DNA of 64,000 nucleotides from Tyto alba (GCF_018691265.1 NW_024881322.1:3286001-3350000); one strand, 5' to 3'. Positions 12,244 to 27,471 are shown, counted from the stretch's first letter. Numbers and translations are program-made. Notes: generated by a model from the letters alone, not told the origin.

Positions 12244-13967
12244 TTCTCCATTATTAAATATAATAATAAACTCTCCAGTAGGGATTTTACCTCCCATCCT
12301 AAAATGAAGAAAATAAAAACTTCAGAGGAAGAAAACTGAATAGCCACACCTGAATGGAAAAGCGCATAAATGCTTTTGACATTATTTATAGTGACAACGC
12401 TCTTGTTATCCAGACTTCGGGACTAACAGGCCCGAGTGTTTGCTGAGCACAGACGGGTATTATGATAATCAAAACATCCTTCTTTCTGGAATTACTGATC
12501 CCGCAGGATTTCACCCAACTAACACACTATATCACAACAATGTAGAGCAAACACCAGCTTTAAGTCATCTACAAAACTACCTGATCCACAGCTGTCCCAG
12601 GGGCACCTCCCAAGAGACAGTGATTTCAAGCACCATGAAGCAAAAGGAAGAATGACATCAGCCATGCTACCTCAAAGGGCACGCAGACACCTGCTTTGTT
12701 ATAAAGGCCATGTGGAGCTGGCCAAGAAAATAAGTACTGTCACCAATCCATTATTTCTGTATAATGATTTAAATACTTCAGATCTTCCTACGCTTCTTTT
12801 GGAATATAAAACCTGAACAAGACTCTTGAGGCCTCCCCAGCCACAATATGATACATACATGAACAATTTAAACATATGGCATTTTCCTTTTTTGGTATTG
12901 ATTTTCACACATATTGAATCCTTCTATAATAGGTATAGGACACACCTACCCACGTGTATGAAAAAAATCCAAAACACTCCAGAGAAAAGGAAGATGCTCT
13001 TTTAGCACTGAGAACCCACAGAAATTCTGTATCATCAAGCTCCTCTGTGATATGTTAAAAATCATTCATCAAGGAGACATTCATCTCCATCAGTTAATCA
13101 TTTTTTCTCTGCTGTACTATTCTCTGCACACCACCGCTAGCAGCACACTGACTACTTATCTCCAGACAATTCCTCTGAAAGCTTTAATGCAGTGATTTTT
13201 ATTTTTAAATCCTTCCCATTGCTAACTGCATGCAAGTTGAAAACAATTATTAAAAACATGAGAAAATAAACAACTCTGTGCTTAAATGAAAAACAAAGTA
13301 TCTGTAAAAACTAACAGTTGTATGGAAAGAGCTTTAGACAGTTAAATGGTAACAGAAACACAACACGGATCACTTTCTTACCAACTCTAAGTCAAGTTGC
13401 CCTTGTGAGAAGTTTATTGCCTTCAAAGGCTGGGACGTAGCCAGTTTGCTTCTTCACTTTTTGGTTTTGTTTGTTTTTTTTTAAATAAAGTGCTATATGA
13501 AAACACAGTGTATCTCTATCACACATACACTTTCTGGAAATATTAGTTTCTTACTCTTATACAATCGTACCAAAAGAAGAACATTTCACAAGACATTGGG
13601 AAAAGACACAAGGAGAGACCAGCTTTTCAAACCACCCTAGAGTATATTGTAAGTCAGGACCTTCGTTCATGTTGTTAAACAAGCATACAGCACAGGGGTT
13701 TTTTCTTTTCTTTAATATAAAACACCACTTTTCTCAAAAGCAGATGAGTGACAGAAGAGAAGAAAGGCCACAGAAAAATTAAAAACCTTCTAAGTCATTG
13801 TAAACCCAATACAGTGGGTTGCCATGTAAACCTAACAGAGTCATCAATTCTGACCTTGGGTAAGGACTCTTCTTGCAATCTTGACCTGTATTTCACCAAC
13901 ACCACCACAAACTGTCATACTGAAGACATTAAAAGTTAAAACATACAACCAACACAATTATTATTTT

Positions 13968-13980
13968 TATATATATATAT
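13968..13980. repeat. Short TA microsatellite
   Basis: About six TA units in intron 4. Confidence 0.85.
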
Positions 13981-16433
13981 CAAGTGCATACCAGAATGTA
14001 AGATAGAGATACCTAGAACTCCGCTGTCACTAAAGCAATTACACCAGTCATTAAGTTGACACACTAGCTACCAATTCAGCTCAAGTTCACAATTCCCACT
14101 TGGTATTGGCATTAAACTTTCCCACTTTCAACTATTTATTCTGAAGGAGGAAAGAACACAAGCATACATGCTAAAAGACTACTGTAAATATAGTTAATCA
14201 CCAGCTCAGAAGGTATACTTCTCCAATTGAGAAGTCTGACAAACTAAGGTAACTTTTACACCTGCAATAAATGTGATTTTTTTTCCTTTTCCAATTTAAC
14301 ACATTTTTGAGTTAAGGATTTATGCCTAACCACTGCAGAGCAAGAAAACTTTTGCTTTTGTTTAGCTTCTGAAAAGCATTCTTAAACTATTCAAGGTCAC
14401 TTACTACTTGACAAAAGAAATTTTCTGATGAGGATTTACAGACTTCTCTTTTCTTCAGTTAAGTCACATCTACAGATCTTTTAATGGGATTCCACCAACA
14501 GCATGCAAGACAGGAAAGCAAAATTACAGCTTAATATATACTAAAAGAGTTATAATAGAGATTGCTGCCAAAAGCACTGCAATATGACACAAATCACTTA
14601 TAAAGAGAATTTTGCATTTCAGCTTTAGAAGTGTCTAGTCCAGAAACATGTACAAGACCAGATGACCACAAACATGGTTAAGTTCCACAAGTAACATATC
14701 TGTGCACTTTGCTTACAATAAAAGGCACCAATAAGAACCTCCTTGAGCTACGAGCAGAAGGGAGTTCTATCCATAAAGTTTCAATCTGGATGAAGACTCA
14801 CAGTAGCCTCTGTGAACATACTTATGTTAATGAGAAAAAAATAATTTAAGAAAGGATCCTAGAACACCAAGTGAGATATGCTGGAAGCATCTTGGAAAGA
14901 TGGAACCAGACAATGACATCCATATCAACTGTCCTTTCTTAATTACAGCTTCCATCCCATTACAGAGAATAAACACCTAATTCTCCATTATTGTCACCTC
15001 AGGGTAGCAGCTGACTTGACCTCAATTATTTTAAAGCAGCAAACAATGAACAGTAAAATTGGAATGACCTGTTATTTAATAGTTATTAAGGATTAGACAC
15101 ATATAGCCTATCAATGAAGCTTCAAAGGAACAAGTTAATTTTCACTTGGCATGTAATTTGCAGACACACAAAAAGTGACGGAACAAACAGAACAATATCT
15201 CTGACAATCAGGATGGCAGCTAATCACCAAGGCACATTTAATTTTCTTTTCAGTCCTTGCCTCTGCTTTCACAATTCTATTTCTTCCCTCAGAGGAGAAT
15301 GAAAACAAGCTCCACCCACCCCATCGGTTATTTTGTTCTCTTTTCCCTAACCAGGAATCCACATAATCTCAGTTAAGTGAACAACTGAAAAGCCAGTTGT
15401 TACATATCTTCATTGTCTGAGCTAACAAAACATTATTTCCTTTGGGGTTTTGTTTTGCCCCTTTTTTTTTTTTTGCTCAACCTTCTCATTGTGAGCTCCA
15501 CAGAGTGGTTCCTTGTGAGGAAAACCTTACAGAACAGAGAGTAAATGTCATCAAACTGATTGTAAAAGCCAGCCTAAAACAACCAGAAGAAAACAAGGTG
15601 TGGAGAAGGCAATCTGGTCCAACTGTTTCCTGTTCTTGGCTACTCTTTCTAATCTGCTGCTTCCACTGACACCACTGCTGTTCTGCTGGTTGCCATCAGC
15701 AGCAAGAAAAGGAGTTGACCTAACTACCTGTTTTACAAAAGCATTTCTCTGTTCAGAACAACCAAAGACGGGACATACCTAACAGATCTATCTTCAAATA
15801 TCAAAGAGCATATAACGTCTGTAACTGACAACATTCTCTGGGACTTTATGCAGCCACTTTATTTGGATGCAAAACACCTCCAAGGACAGTCTCACTGTCC
15901 ACTCTAAGTTTCTACAGAATTCCACTTCTTACACTGGGCAAATAGAGAGACGCAGAAAGGTTCGCAGCCCTTGCAACACATATGCTAGTTAATCGAGAGG
16001 CTCTAGCAGCTCTGGCAGGAGCCCTGAGAATGCCTCCAGAAAACTCAGCAGAACAGTTCACCTACTTCAGGCCAAAACAAATCAGACGCTTCTCTCTGCT
16101 ACCTCAGGCAGACTCCTTACCACACCTCCTTATGACCACAATTCCAGACTTAACGTTAAATGCATGTTTTCTGTATTTAACCTGTCCTTCTCCTCACCTG
16201 AGGAATGAGATAGTGAATGATAGAAAGGAAACTGAGGGGCACAGGGGAGGAAAGAGAAACTACAGAAGGACCGTGTGCCCATGGAGGTGGACTAGGATGA
16301 AAAGTTCAAATCTTGCCAGAGAATGTTTCAGCAGACAGACAATCTTTGATTTTCTAAACTAGAGAATGCTTTTAATCTTAATCAGTACCCTGAGATATTC
16401 AGCTTCCCTTGAATGGCTTCATATTTAACGGCT

Positions 16434-16458
16434 GGGGGGGGGGTGGGGGGGGGGGGGG
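16434..16458. repeat. Interrupted poly-G tract G10-T-G14
   Basis: A 25-base G tract with a single T, alone in AT-rich intron 4 sequence. Confidence 0.9.
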
Positions 16459-19400
16459 CTGAATAAAATAAATCTTTATTCTGAGAATTCCTTCTTGCTG
16501 CTTAAGGTCTGAAGAGGAAAATATTTCTCCCTTCCAAATCAACGTAAACTTCAGGTTCTTTTCCCTGTGGACAAAGATGATTTACAAACAAACCAAAGTA
16601 CTAAAACAATGGAGGAAAAGAAAATTCCTCTGACAGTTCCTTAAGAGTGTTTCATGGAGCTACTTCACAAATCCTTAGATGAGAAGTTAAAGCTTTTTAG
16701 TAAGAGCTGTCTGCTACAATAAATACTGAAGTGAAAGAGCATGATTCAGACAAACTGCATCAATGAGCATTACTTTCCCCCACAAATCAGAGTGAACGAG
16801 CTATACATTTTCTGCAAAACTATCAGTATCAATCTAGCACTGGTCATTTTGCCACTGGAGGGAGATGTCTGGGGATCAGAGTCTGTTGCAGGAGACATCA
16901 CAGATTTTCTTTTTTGCCTGTTGTGTTAGAGCTCCCTGTGGATAACCCACACATGTAGGTAATGCATGACATTTCATACCAGTATAAGGTTTTTACAAAA
17001 ACACAATTAGTAAGTGCTAGGTTCCCTCACTGTGAGCTATCTTCTTGAGCATTTGCTAATCTACCTGCTATATTAACCAGATCCTACTAACAGTCACCTC
17101 CTGAGACTTACTATTTACTATCAAAGATGACTCAAGGGGATCAGGGTGTTGCAATCTTGAGGCAAAACCACAGAGAAGAGAAAAAGCAGACAGTGGCTGC
17201 CAAGGTTGTTTCCCCCGCCCCGAGTTGCTTCCAGTGATCCAGAACCAAGAACTAGAGAAGCTAAAGGAAGGAGCTTGCAAATTCAAGTAATTCTTGGGCA
17301 GTAACTGGCTGCCATCTAGCCAAGCAGAAAGCACACTGTTGTATTTTAAACCACAGAATAGAGCACTGAGAACACAGCTTATAAAAACCACCTTGTATAA
17401 AAATATTCTTATGCAATTTTACTATAAAATTTACCTCAAAATCTGCAAGAAAAGTCATTCATTTTAGTGATTAAATGTTGCTCAGAAGCAGATGTTATTC
17501 TATGGGCTCTTCTGAGCAGCAGTTTTTCTTACACATTTCAGAAGGATCACTTTGGTGAAGTCAATAGCTATAGCACTGAGCTGGAAAGCATCTTTTGGTT
17601 ATCAGCAATTGAGGCACATTTGTGAATTTTAAGCATTCAAAAAAGCACCTAAAAGGTTGCTGCAAGTCATTAAGTCAACATCAGCAATCACAGGGAAATT
17701 TTATTAGTTTACCATGATAAAGCATACTATTGATAAAACCTTGTTTTTGTACATTAAGTTAAATCCGTCTTCAGAAGAGAAATGTTCCACTGCAACATGG
17801 CCTTACATTACACATTTCAACATTTGTCGCTTCAAGGACAAGGTTTCTCTCAGAACACACGCTGCTCAAAAACATAAGTCAATCTTTTAAAATTTCTTTT
17901 TTGTTTTTTATATGATTCTGTTCCATCTGGGAATATATAAACACACATACAGCCATTCAGAGTAGTCCAGTACCCCACAGAGTACTTACCCAGATTTCTG
18001 ATGGACACTTCCAGTGCTTCTGTCCTTTCCCAACACTACTTACACTTTCTTTTACCTCCCTCCCAGTTAGCCACCTAGCTTGTAGCGTCCAAGCTTAAAA
18101 TAAAACTTTATTTCTGTCATTTAAATAACTCTCAAGTGTGCAGTATACACTGGAATGACCTTCAGTTTTAATCAAAGTAGATATTACTACCCTATCTTAC
18201 AGTCGAGTCACCCCATGTTTTCTGAAAAGCAAGTGAACTGTCATTATCAAGACTATTAAATCTTGCCTTCCTCAGCCTTGAATAAAGCATACCTCTATGA
18301 CTTGTGACAAAGCATTCCAAATCCACCCTTTTGATTTCTCCCCATGTCCCAAAGCTGACTGTCAACTGGTTTAAGTTAATGTCATTAACTTCACAGCACC
18401 AAAGTGATTCAACATACACTACAATGAGTTTGAGTAGCCAATTTATGACATGTTGCAATAAAGCTGAATTGCATTTATACAGCAACTTTTCCAAATCCAT
18501 GTATTTTGTTTCTGCCAGCCTAGACGTAGCAGTAAAACTTCAATTGGATAACTGGGGATCCCTGTCAGAAAAACTGCAAGCAGTCATCCCAGAACACAGT
18601 AGATATTACCAGAAAAACATGCTAAGCAGTATGTGCAAGAACATAAGACTCTTTCCTGGGCCAGCGACAAATACATGAACCATAATAAAAATTTAAAATA
18701 ATCAATTACAGGTATACATCTAGTACCTATAATACAAAGCTACTTTAACATATGTGATAAATTCAGGCAGATATAGTTCAGTTTAGCTTGCTGGATGAAA
18801 TGTTGCTAGCCATGATGTTATTAGCCATATTTTAAAAGCATACTGTCAGAAATCAGAAATGCAACCAAGAAGCAGGTAAGCAGCTGCTTCAAAGCATCTG
18901 TGTAACACACACAATGTTTCTAAAGCATTCAAAACCTGCAAGCCAAGCATTAGAGATGGAGAAAACAGTAAGAACATGTAGCAAAAGCTGCTAGAGATCA
19001 GGTCTTTGTTAAATAACTGATGAGAGCTACAGTGTTTACTATTCCCATTTGTTGTAAAATCAAAATGTTTCCTGTATTTCTTAGCGTAGCATGCAGCACT
19101 TTGGGTGTTACACAAAGTTGAAGATCATAGTAAGTCCCTCGATAAACGTGTATAATAATGTAAACTGAATGGTACACTTAAAATATATGAGCCATTTCTA
19201 TGATTACTTTCTCCTGGAGGGCATTTCCATAAGTACTTTCTGTACTTAATATCTGAAACTTGGCTAGCCACCTAATACTACATTGTCATCTGTTACCACT
19301 GAGAACACCCAAAAATATCTTCTACGTAATAAAAACAACATTTAAGTGTGGGTTAATGAAACAGCCTATGTATCTTAGAAGCAGTAATTGGCATTACAAA

Positions 19401-22400
19401 CAGAGTTGCAGTAGGTAAGTTCACCTTGTCGCATTCAGGGTTTGTCATGAAGATCACTGCTCCACCATCCAGTCACCCAGAAACCCACACTGAAAGCAAG
19501 GCCACTGAACAAGCAGCCGTGAGATGCGATCCCTAATCTGAGAAAGATTTACTGAATTATGTTTTCTTTAAAGCTTCATTTTCAAACTGTCAACTCTAAC
19601 TTGAAACTACTACAGTATTTGTGCTCTAACTGTGAAAGAAAATAGACTTGTAGCTTTCAAAAAATGTAGGTAAGAGTATATGCTGATTTATATATGTATA
19701 TAAAACAGAACAGTTGAATTCTGTTTCACACACAAAATTAAGTGACAGTTTTGAAGGCATAAAAAAACTGGAGACTGAGTTCCCTTCAAATCTGACTCCT
19801 CTCAAGTTCCTTTGGGAACCTGCCATCTTCCTAATATTTAATGAAATATTTTAATAACTGTAAAGAGTAACCTTAGTTTCTCTGCAATTGATTAAGAAAA
19901 TGAGTGCTGCAGCAGCCTCTGAATGTAGCTATAATATGCACTGTATTATCCCTAATTTATAAATTGCCATTTATTAAACGACTAAAAATTCTTGTTTTAC
20001 ACATGCTCAATTACTACCAAACTACAGGCTAAAAAAAAAAAAAGAATGTTTGCATCATTTATATTTTTCATAGTAGGGGGAGAATCAGAAATAACGAGCC
20101 AGGTACAATCCTGACATAACTCAGATGGACAAACTGTAATTTTAGTAGAACATTTGCTCTATGATTCCCATAGCAACCTTAGTTCTCTCTGCTTGGGCAT
20201 CTGGAATCCAGGATGACTCAACCTTTGTATGCATACAAAAATCAAATGCACAGAACAAGGTGTAGTTTAGGAAGGTGTAACTTATATGCACTCTTAGTGA
20301 CCTCAAAGATACTGCAAAGGTAAGGTAAAGATTCAGAGAACACAAGAGTATTCAACTCATGTTTATGTGATTTAATAATTATCGGTTTATAGTATTAGAA
20401 TAATTTACACTTCCTCATCCCCAAAGTGAGATGGTTAATGCTACTTACTGAATAATTTTTATACGCACATGCACATTTACTACTTAGGAAGGTATTAGAT
20501 TGACACTCCCAGGGATTTAAGCATCCCATTTATCCCCTGAGGAGACATGCTTTTATTGATTCTTGCAGTACTCACTTCAGGTAGAATAAACAGACAAAGG
20601 AGATGAGACTTCTACAGACAAGTCAGATAGCCTCCAAAGAAATTGCCACAGAAGATACCAAATAATTTCATCCGTTCTATATGCTCTAAATTTGATTTTT
20701 ATATCTGTAATGTACATGGATAGCAGCCAATCACAGTAAAACTGCTGAACGTCCTGAATAACATTTCTGCATGCTTGCACTGGTATTTTCATACTGTACA
20801 AGGCACACACATTTCTAGAACTGGGGCCAATATCAATTCAGAAGAAAGTGCAATAACAACATCTGCAGCTCCACTCTTTTGACCCTACATTAGGTTTGAA
20901 AGTGGTTTATACTATTACAGGTTTAATGCCCCTGAAACTATAATGGCTCCTGTTAAAACATATTTGGGAACAACCCTTTCAGTATCAGGCAACTCAGCTG
21001 CAACTAAGTTGCTAAACATACCTGTAACACAAATTTGTATTACAACTTTTCTCAATTAAAAAAATGTTTCTAAGCACAGTTAAGTAGTAGTAGTTTTGTG
21101 TAAGAACACACACAAGCATGTTCTATGCCAAATAAATATCAACAGCTGAATTAAGACTTAAGGCCTTATTCACTTTCTATTGACTTCAGGGGACACAGAA
21201 CTAACGCAAAGGTCTTCCTGCTGCCTTTTCTTCACTACCACTAGCCAAGAAGAAATTGTTGCCTTCTGAGAAACAGCTATGGTTTCAGTTTGGGTTTTCT
21301 GCAAGCAGTTTTTCATTACCTGTTTTGGAGTGAAGGCATTAGTCCCTGTTTTCCACACCCTGCTTATTAAAATGAAAAATTTGTGACAATGAGTTTGCAG
21401 ACAAATGAAAATGCAATACATACAATAAAGTATAGATGTAGTGGTATTAGCATGTAACCTATTAAGTAACATATCTCATTATCTGACCAGCATCCATCTG
21501 TAGTTACTGACTACCTATTTTGCATATGATCTCATGCACTTGATTGAAGATGATCAAAAGGATGACCCTTTACCTTTAATTTACTATGTATAGTGGGGGG
21601 TAGGAGGAAGGTATTTTACAAGCTGAGGAAACACTGGAGATCTACAACTAACCAAGATTCCTCCTCTGTGTTCTTTCCCTTCTTTTTCCAAAACTGCCAC
21701 TCGCTGTACTACCATATTGTTTTTTGTCCAAATGATCAGAAAACAGTATACTTAGAGTACTTAGATTTCAAAAGTGAAATGCTATAAACACTTTCTGCAG
21801 TACCTATAAACTACCAAGATGAAATTCCCTGGTCAGTCCAACTCAGAAATCTATAGAGTGCATTTACTATACTAGTTTTGAAGTTCAGGAAGACTCTAGT
21901 TAAAAGAATCAACCACAAACTGCCACAAAGAAAACACCACAAAGCTACCTTTTATACTAAAACATGTCTAGAAGGAAAAACAGACATGATTTTAGGTAAT
22001 TAGTTTTAAATGTGCCTAGCAAGGGCACTGCAGCACAGACTTCAGCAGTGCTGTTGCAGCTACAGTCCATGGTTATCAGGCCTCTCCCTGATAAAGCAGC
22101 TATATTACTAGGCCAGAAAAACAGAAGTTGGCATAGTTTAGCAGTCCATCCTACATCTACACTTTTTAGTTAGGTGAACATAAGGAGACCATTTTCATCC
22201 CCCAAAAGCAAATATTTATTAGCCATGCAGTTCTGAAAGTCATCTTTGTCACAAAGCTAGCTCTCATCTTCCCACACTCCGAAACCAAGATGAGAACTTT
22301 CAGCGAAAGCAACACATACAATATTTAGCACTTCTCCCTACTTACATAGAAGTTTATCAAACTAATCAAAATTATACACATACTTATACTTTCAAAAACA

Positions 22401-25400
22401 CTTCAGTTATTAGCAGGATTTTTTTAAATGTTCTCTGTGCATACTTCACAGTTTATGCATGAAGTCCTGTTCAAGGATCCGAACCAATTTTTTCACATGT
22501 GCCCTTATCACACCTCACGTAACCTCAATGCTATGCCAAACATCAAGAGCTACAGCATTCTTTTTGCTAGAACTGGCATTAGATTAATTTTATCCATTGA
22601 TCTGTTTAGGAACATACTTCCAGAGAAACGAAAGAAGGATAAAAACATGAAATAAAAAGCAAAACTAGACTTTTTCAAAGCTGAAAAGTAAAATTTGGCA
22701 TGGAACGAAAATTGTCAGGTTTTCCCCTACTACCAACTTAAACACTGATTACTATGTTTGACCATCACCACACTCACAGCTTAGTGCAGGTCTTTGTGTG
22801 TTCCCATATGTGAAAGTCCTGCAAGTCTGAATGCTTCCCCAAGTGGTTTAGTACTGCCTCTGCTTTTTCACCTACAACTCTGCCTACGCAGTGCTAGAAT
22901 TCTGTAACAGAAGAAACAGTTCCCCACAGACAACAGCGTCTTTTTTTGCTGACAGTAACTAGTCACAGCTCCTAATTTCACTATCCAAATATTACAGTGA
23001 CCTGAAGATGTTCACTTCTCTCTTGAAAATCCCCAAAGTGTTTTAGGATCATCTCTTTCTCCTACTAACCATGTAAAATTGGACAACTGCAGCCCCACAA
23101 AATTGCAGGTAAAACTCATTGCATGAAGCCCGATGTGCAAGTCCTAAATTTTCCTATAGTGTGAGGAAGCAAAGAACTATCAGGTAGTTGCATAATTCCT
23201 GCAGGAATCAAACAGTAACGATGTTATATATGGCAAAGGACATGCAAGAAGCAGTAGGACTGTCATCTTACCAAAAAGCAGTCCTTTCCAAACTCTGGAA
23301 CTGCCCACTGGCACATCAAATAGATGACACATTGGTGGAGGCCCCATGAAATCTGAGTCTCACTGTACCAGATGTTCAGAAACACATGCTGATGACTAGT
23401 CCACTGTAGAGTATCAAAAGTTGTAACAAACACCACATTTCCAAAAGATCAGAAATTTCTCTACTGACTTTTTAACATTATGGAAAAAAAATATTTCTCT
23501 AGACTTCTTTCAGTTAACTCCATTTCATTTATCTAAACTTCTGTAAATAATTAACGTAAGTTACTACATACTGCAATTCTTGTTTCTTTAACAACAACAT
23601 TAACACTGGCAGAGGTCATACAACAGTCAGGCATTCTCAGCCAAAATAAACACCATTCCAAGATGAAGTGTGCCATTATTATCTAGTGCAGTGACAGCTA
23701 CAATTTAATATAAAGTGTGATGTGGCCACTTGTCTTTATGTTCCAGTTAATTTTAACCGCCTGTAGTAAAGAATTCTGCAAGCATAGCTCTTAGCACAAA
23801 TTGCTAAGAGGATAATAATATGCATAGTTTAAAAAACAGAATTCAATTTCAAGATCACACACACTTAGGTTACAATAAAATCACTTATTAAAAAAAAATA
23901 AATCAGTTGAAAGCACCACTTTAATGATAAGTTATGGCCCAAATAAAGCAGTAGGATCTCAAATAATTCTGCATAAAATGCAACACATAGCAGATCAGCT
24001 CTCCCAAATTAATGCAGGGTGAATTTTAGTTTTGATATAATACTCCATAAATGAGTACAACTCTACTATTAACATCAAGATAATATAAGCAAAAGTCTGA
24101 TTTAAGAGAACAATATTATTTTAAACAAAAATATTACAATATGATGAAAAGTAATGCTCCTGAACTCCTTTTCAATTCAGTGCTATACAAAAGTAGCTTG
24201 AATATTAGAAGTTTTATAGCAGTCAAAAGCTCCATATTTGTGTCAAATTTTAATTTACCAAAATTCTGAAAAAATGTAAAGTTCTAATTTCACAACAGAA
24301 ACATTTATTACATGTGTCATTTTGGAGACCTACAGAGTTGCATTTACTTCCGTTATAGAATTTTGCACATCAGTTTGGTGTTCAATAGACCTCTTTGCTA
24401 CAATCTGTTTTACACTAAAATTCTCTATGCTGTCTAAAAAAAAAAAAAATAAATCAGCTAGAACAAACAACAGAAAGAAACTGTGTTGTTTATTCTTACT
24501 ATGAAAAAAAAAAGGGAAAAAAAAGAACAACCAAGTATTACCAAATATCACTGTGTTATGTCAAATATAGGAGTGCATTTTGTCTTCCTTGCAACATGGA
24601 GATAAAAGTTCACTGTTTCCAAACAACGTGGCCAAATCAAGAAAAAATGGTCCAGAATTAAGTAGCAATTTCAAGTTCAGCACTGCCCAAGGACATTGTA
24701 CAAACTTGTGAAGACCATATGTCCCAAGTGAAGGATGCCCCTTTTGTAGTATTATCATAAGATTACTTTAAAAGTTAAAATACACGTTTTATTTTATTTT
24801 CCAGAAGCATATCAACTCTTTCCATTAATTCAATTAATGTATTTTACAAGATGTAAAATCAGTTACTGTAGTCCTATTTATAGTACAGTAAAAAAAAAAA
24901 AGCTTATTTGCATGTCAAAGCTTCAATAACTTAATTCTATAAGGGGAACACTAACACAGATTAATCATCCTTTTGCAGTCTCCTCCCTCCATCCAAATCA
25001 TACCAAACAAATTCCAAATAAAAAGCAAAGATTTAGGTGTTGAGAGAGGATTAACTTTCTTATTGGACTTTTAGTTCCTATTTCTCCTCACTTCAGATTA
25101 AAAAAAAAAAAGACTAGAACACATTTAAATGCACTTTTGTGAAGGCCTGTGAACCCTTCTCTTATGAAAAAAATTTATCAAGGGAGGGTAGATCTAACCA
25201 TCACCATCGGCTCATATAGAGAAGCAAAATATTCCCTGAAAAAGCAGGCAGCATATATCCAAGTCCATTGCATTCACTCTGGAAAAGGGGAGGGGAGAAG
25301 GAAGTGCACAGAATATGCCACTGAAATGAAATCTGTCAACTCCCTAAATCTGGAAAACCAGACATATCCTTTCACAAGATAGAAACAAGATCAGCCAAGC

Positions 25401-27279
25401 AGTCGCTTTTTATATGAGAGTGGGAAAGAGGGCAAAAGGACTCATTTTTCCACTAATATGCTCTTCTTTAAGCAGCAGCACACACACATGAAAAATGAAA
25501 ATCCAATACACTAAAAGGTAAAGCTCACACACTTCCTTACAAAGTTTTCTTATGTGTTGTTTATCTTAGTACCATTTTCCCTCCCTAAAAACCACGTATT
25601 TCTTTTAACCTTCAATCATTACCGTATGTTCAACGTTTAAGATTTTTTTTTTTATTGCAGCTTCTAAGTTGTTCTCACAGATTTGGTACTGCAACTGAGG
25701 TATCACTCACATCAAACACAGTAAAATAATTATCTTCCATGATTACATATTAAAGTCCTGTAACATTTACCTTTTTGGAACAACATCGCGTTGCAATACA
25801 CTGCAAACAAATGAGTCAACAACCCCCAGGCCTCTTCTGCAGGGATGATACTTAGCCACTTATTCTCTGGTTTACTATAGACTAGTATTTATTTCTTCAT
25901 TCCCAAGTGTAGTTCTGTTGACTTTTTCCCTTCCCAACTTATTATGATCAGCACCTACACTAATTCACTCTGTTAAATTCCTTTCAGCCCAACCCAGCTT
26001 CATTTAACAAAGCTGCAACAGCATCTACTGTTTATTTTATTAATAGGTTTAAGGTGCATTCTGAATTCACCCTATGAGAGCAAATACATTTAGTACAGTA
26101 GAAACAACCTGGGGCAGGTGATTGGTAGGCACAGACAAGATATTCTCATGAAAAACAAACAGATGTGTGGTTTTTACAGTGTAAAGACAACCTGGGTGAC
26201 ATTCAGACTGTGCTCTTCAGAGCAAGGAATGTTAATACAATAGAGGATACAAGGGAAGTTTTTGCTTTTAGTGTTACTAGAATAAAAACAAGCATTGTTC
26301 ATTAAGATGTGCAATTTGAGTCTTCATTGTGAGCACACACTAAGAATTTATTCAAAGTCTTAATATGAAAGGTCTTCATTTATAAAACATTTAGGCAGCA
26401 TAAACTTAAAAGCAGACTCTTAAGATTGCAACTTGAGGGACGGGGGTAGATATTTTAAACCCATGTGATAGAAGAATGCTTTAAAGCAACTAGACAGCCA
26501 ACAGTTTCTTTGGTAGAATGGGTGGGAGGGGGACCTACAAAGGCACTAATAGAGAACAGCAAGAAATTCAGACAAAGTAAAAATAACAAGGGATGAAAGA
26601 AAGATGAAAGTGAATTCTGTGAAAGTCTGCCATACTATTTAAGCTTAAAACTCTGTACTTTTTTTGTTGTCTTGAAGACAGACAATTGATACACAAGTTT
26701 AAGAGTATAACTCTCAAACATGCTTTGAAAGAAACATGCTTTCTTGTTTACCTTCCATATTTAATATGGACAAAGCAGTCTTCCATCACAAGGCCAGCAA
26801 CAGAAACTTGACAAAATTAAGACTACAGCCATATAGAAAAAAACTGCTGAGTGTGGGGACCTGTGCCTTCTTTCACATTCATTCGTCAGACTTACTCAAG
26901 TCAGGTTTTTTCCAGTTATATTTAAATGCTTTGGGGCCCTCTTTCCAATCTGTAAGGTGTTGCTGCATGCATCTTAAGAGATGTTCCCCCAGCACTGCAG
27001 CACCACTGTACAGTCTGGGAGCTGTGGCCAACCTACTTCCTCTTTTAAGCATGTGTGCACACTAGTTTTAACATCGCCATAAAAAACCCCATATGCACCA
27101 GACTTTAAGCTGAACCAGAACTAAAGACCACCTTTTGCTCAGCGAGCGGATCAAAACAAAACTGTCAAACATAAAGTAGGAAACAAAGAGAACTGTTAAT
27201 TTGTCAGACTTGATTACTTATTCTAAAGCAAAATAAGCATTTAGAAGTTCTAGCAAAACAGCACATTTTTATCTCTTAC

Positions 27280-27471
27280 CTCTCTGACTTCATGGAGTTG
27301 ACCAGAACGCTGGCTCTTCGCTCTTCGAGCAGCTGCAGGTGATTTGTGATGTGTGATGGTTACAACAGTTGGTCCACTTTGATTCAGATGTTTCTGGCCA
27401 CTTGGAGATGCAGAATTAACTGTCCCAGGTGGCAGCAGAGATGAGCTTCTACTTCGCGAGGACGAAATGCT
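27280..27471 (-). CDS. OSBPL10: OSBPL10 exon 4 (Ser-rich basic linker)
   Basis: This 192 bp exon contains exactly 64 codons in phase 0 at both ends. It starts [16 protein letters not shown], passes through [19 protein letters not shown] and ends SGQLHEVRE. The [19 protein letters not shown] and GQLHEVRE blocks are shared with mammalian ORP10. The first half, with its Ser/Arg stretch, is more diverged, as expected of a disordered linker. The acceptor is cattgcttgttctag and the donor is GAG/gtaagaga, a near-consensus site. The linker joins the PH domain to the helical dimerisation region. The Ser-Arg runs and KSP are plausible phosphorylation sites, which is inference. Being phase-symmetric, the exon could be skipped without a frameshift. 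Confidence 0.95.

Larger units (their letters stand above)
7187..27279 (-). other. OSBPL10: OSBPL10 intron 4
   Basis: This intron of about 20.1 kb separates exon 4 from exon 5. It is bounded by gtaagaga at the exon 4 side and tttacag at the exon 5 side. It holds a 1.09 kb solo LTR at 10437-11529, a GA run at 12229-12243, a TA run at 13968-13980 and an interrupted G tract at 16434-16458. The rest is AT-rich sequence in which I recognise no gene, RNA or transposon. The 11535-11940 stretch beside the LTR is less AT-rich than its surroundings but gave no recognisable match. Confidence 0.85.

Noticed and set aside
15982..16362. 126-codon plus-strand open frame
   Set aside because: No recognisable family, no splice partners; intron 4 background.
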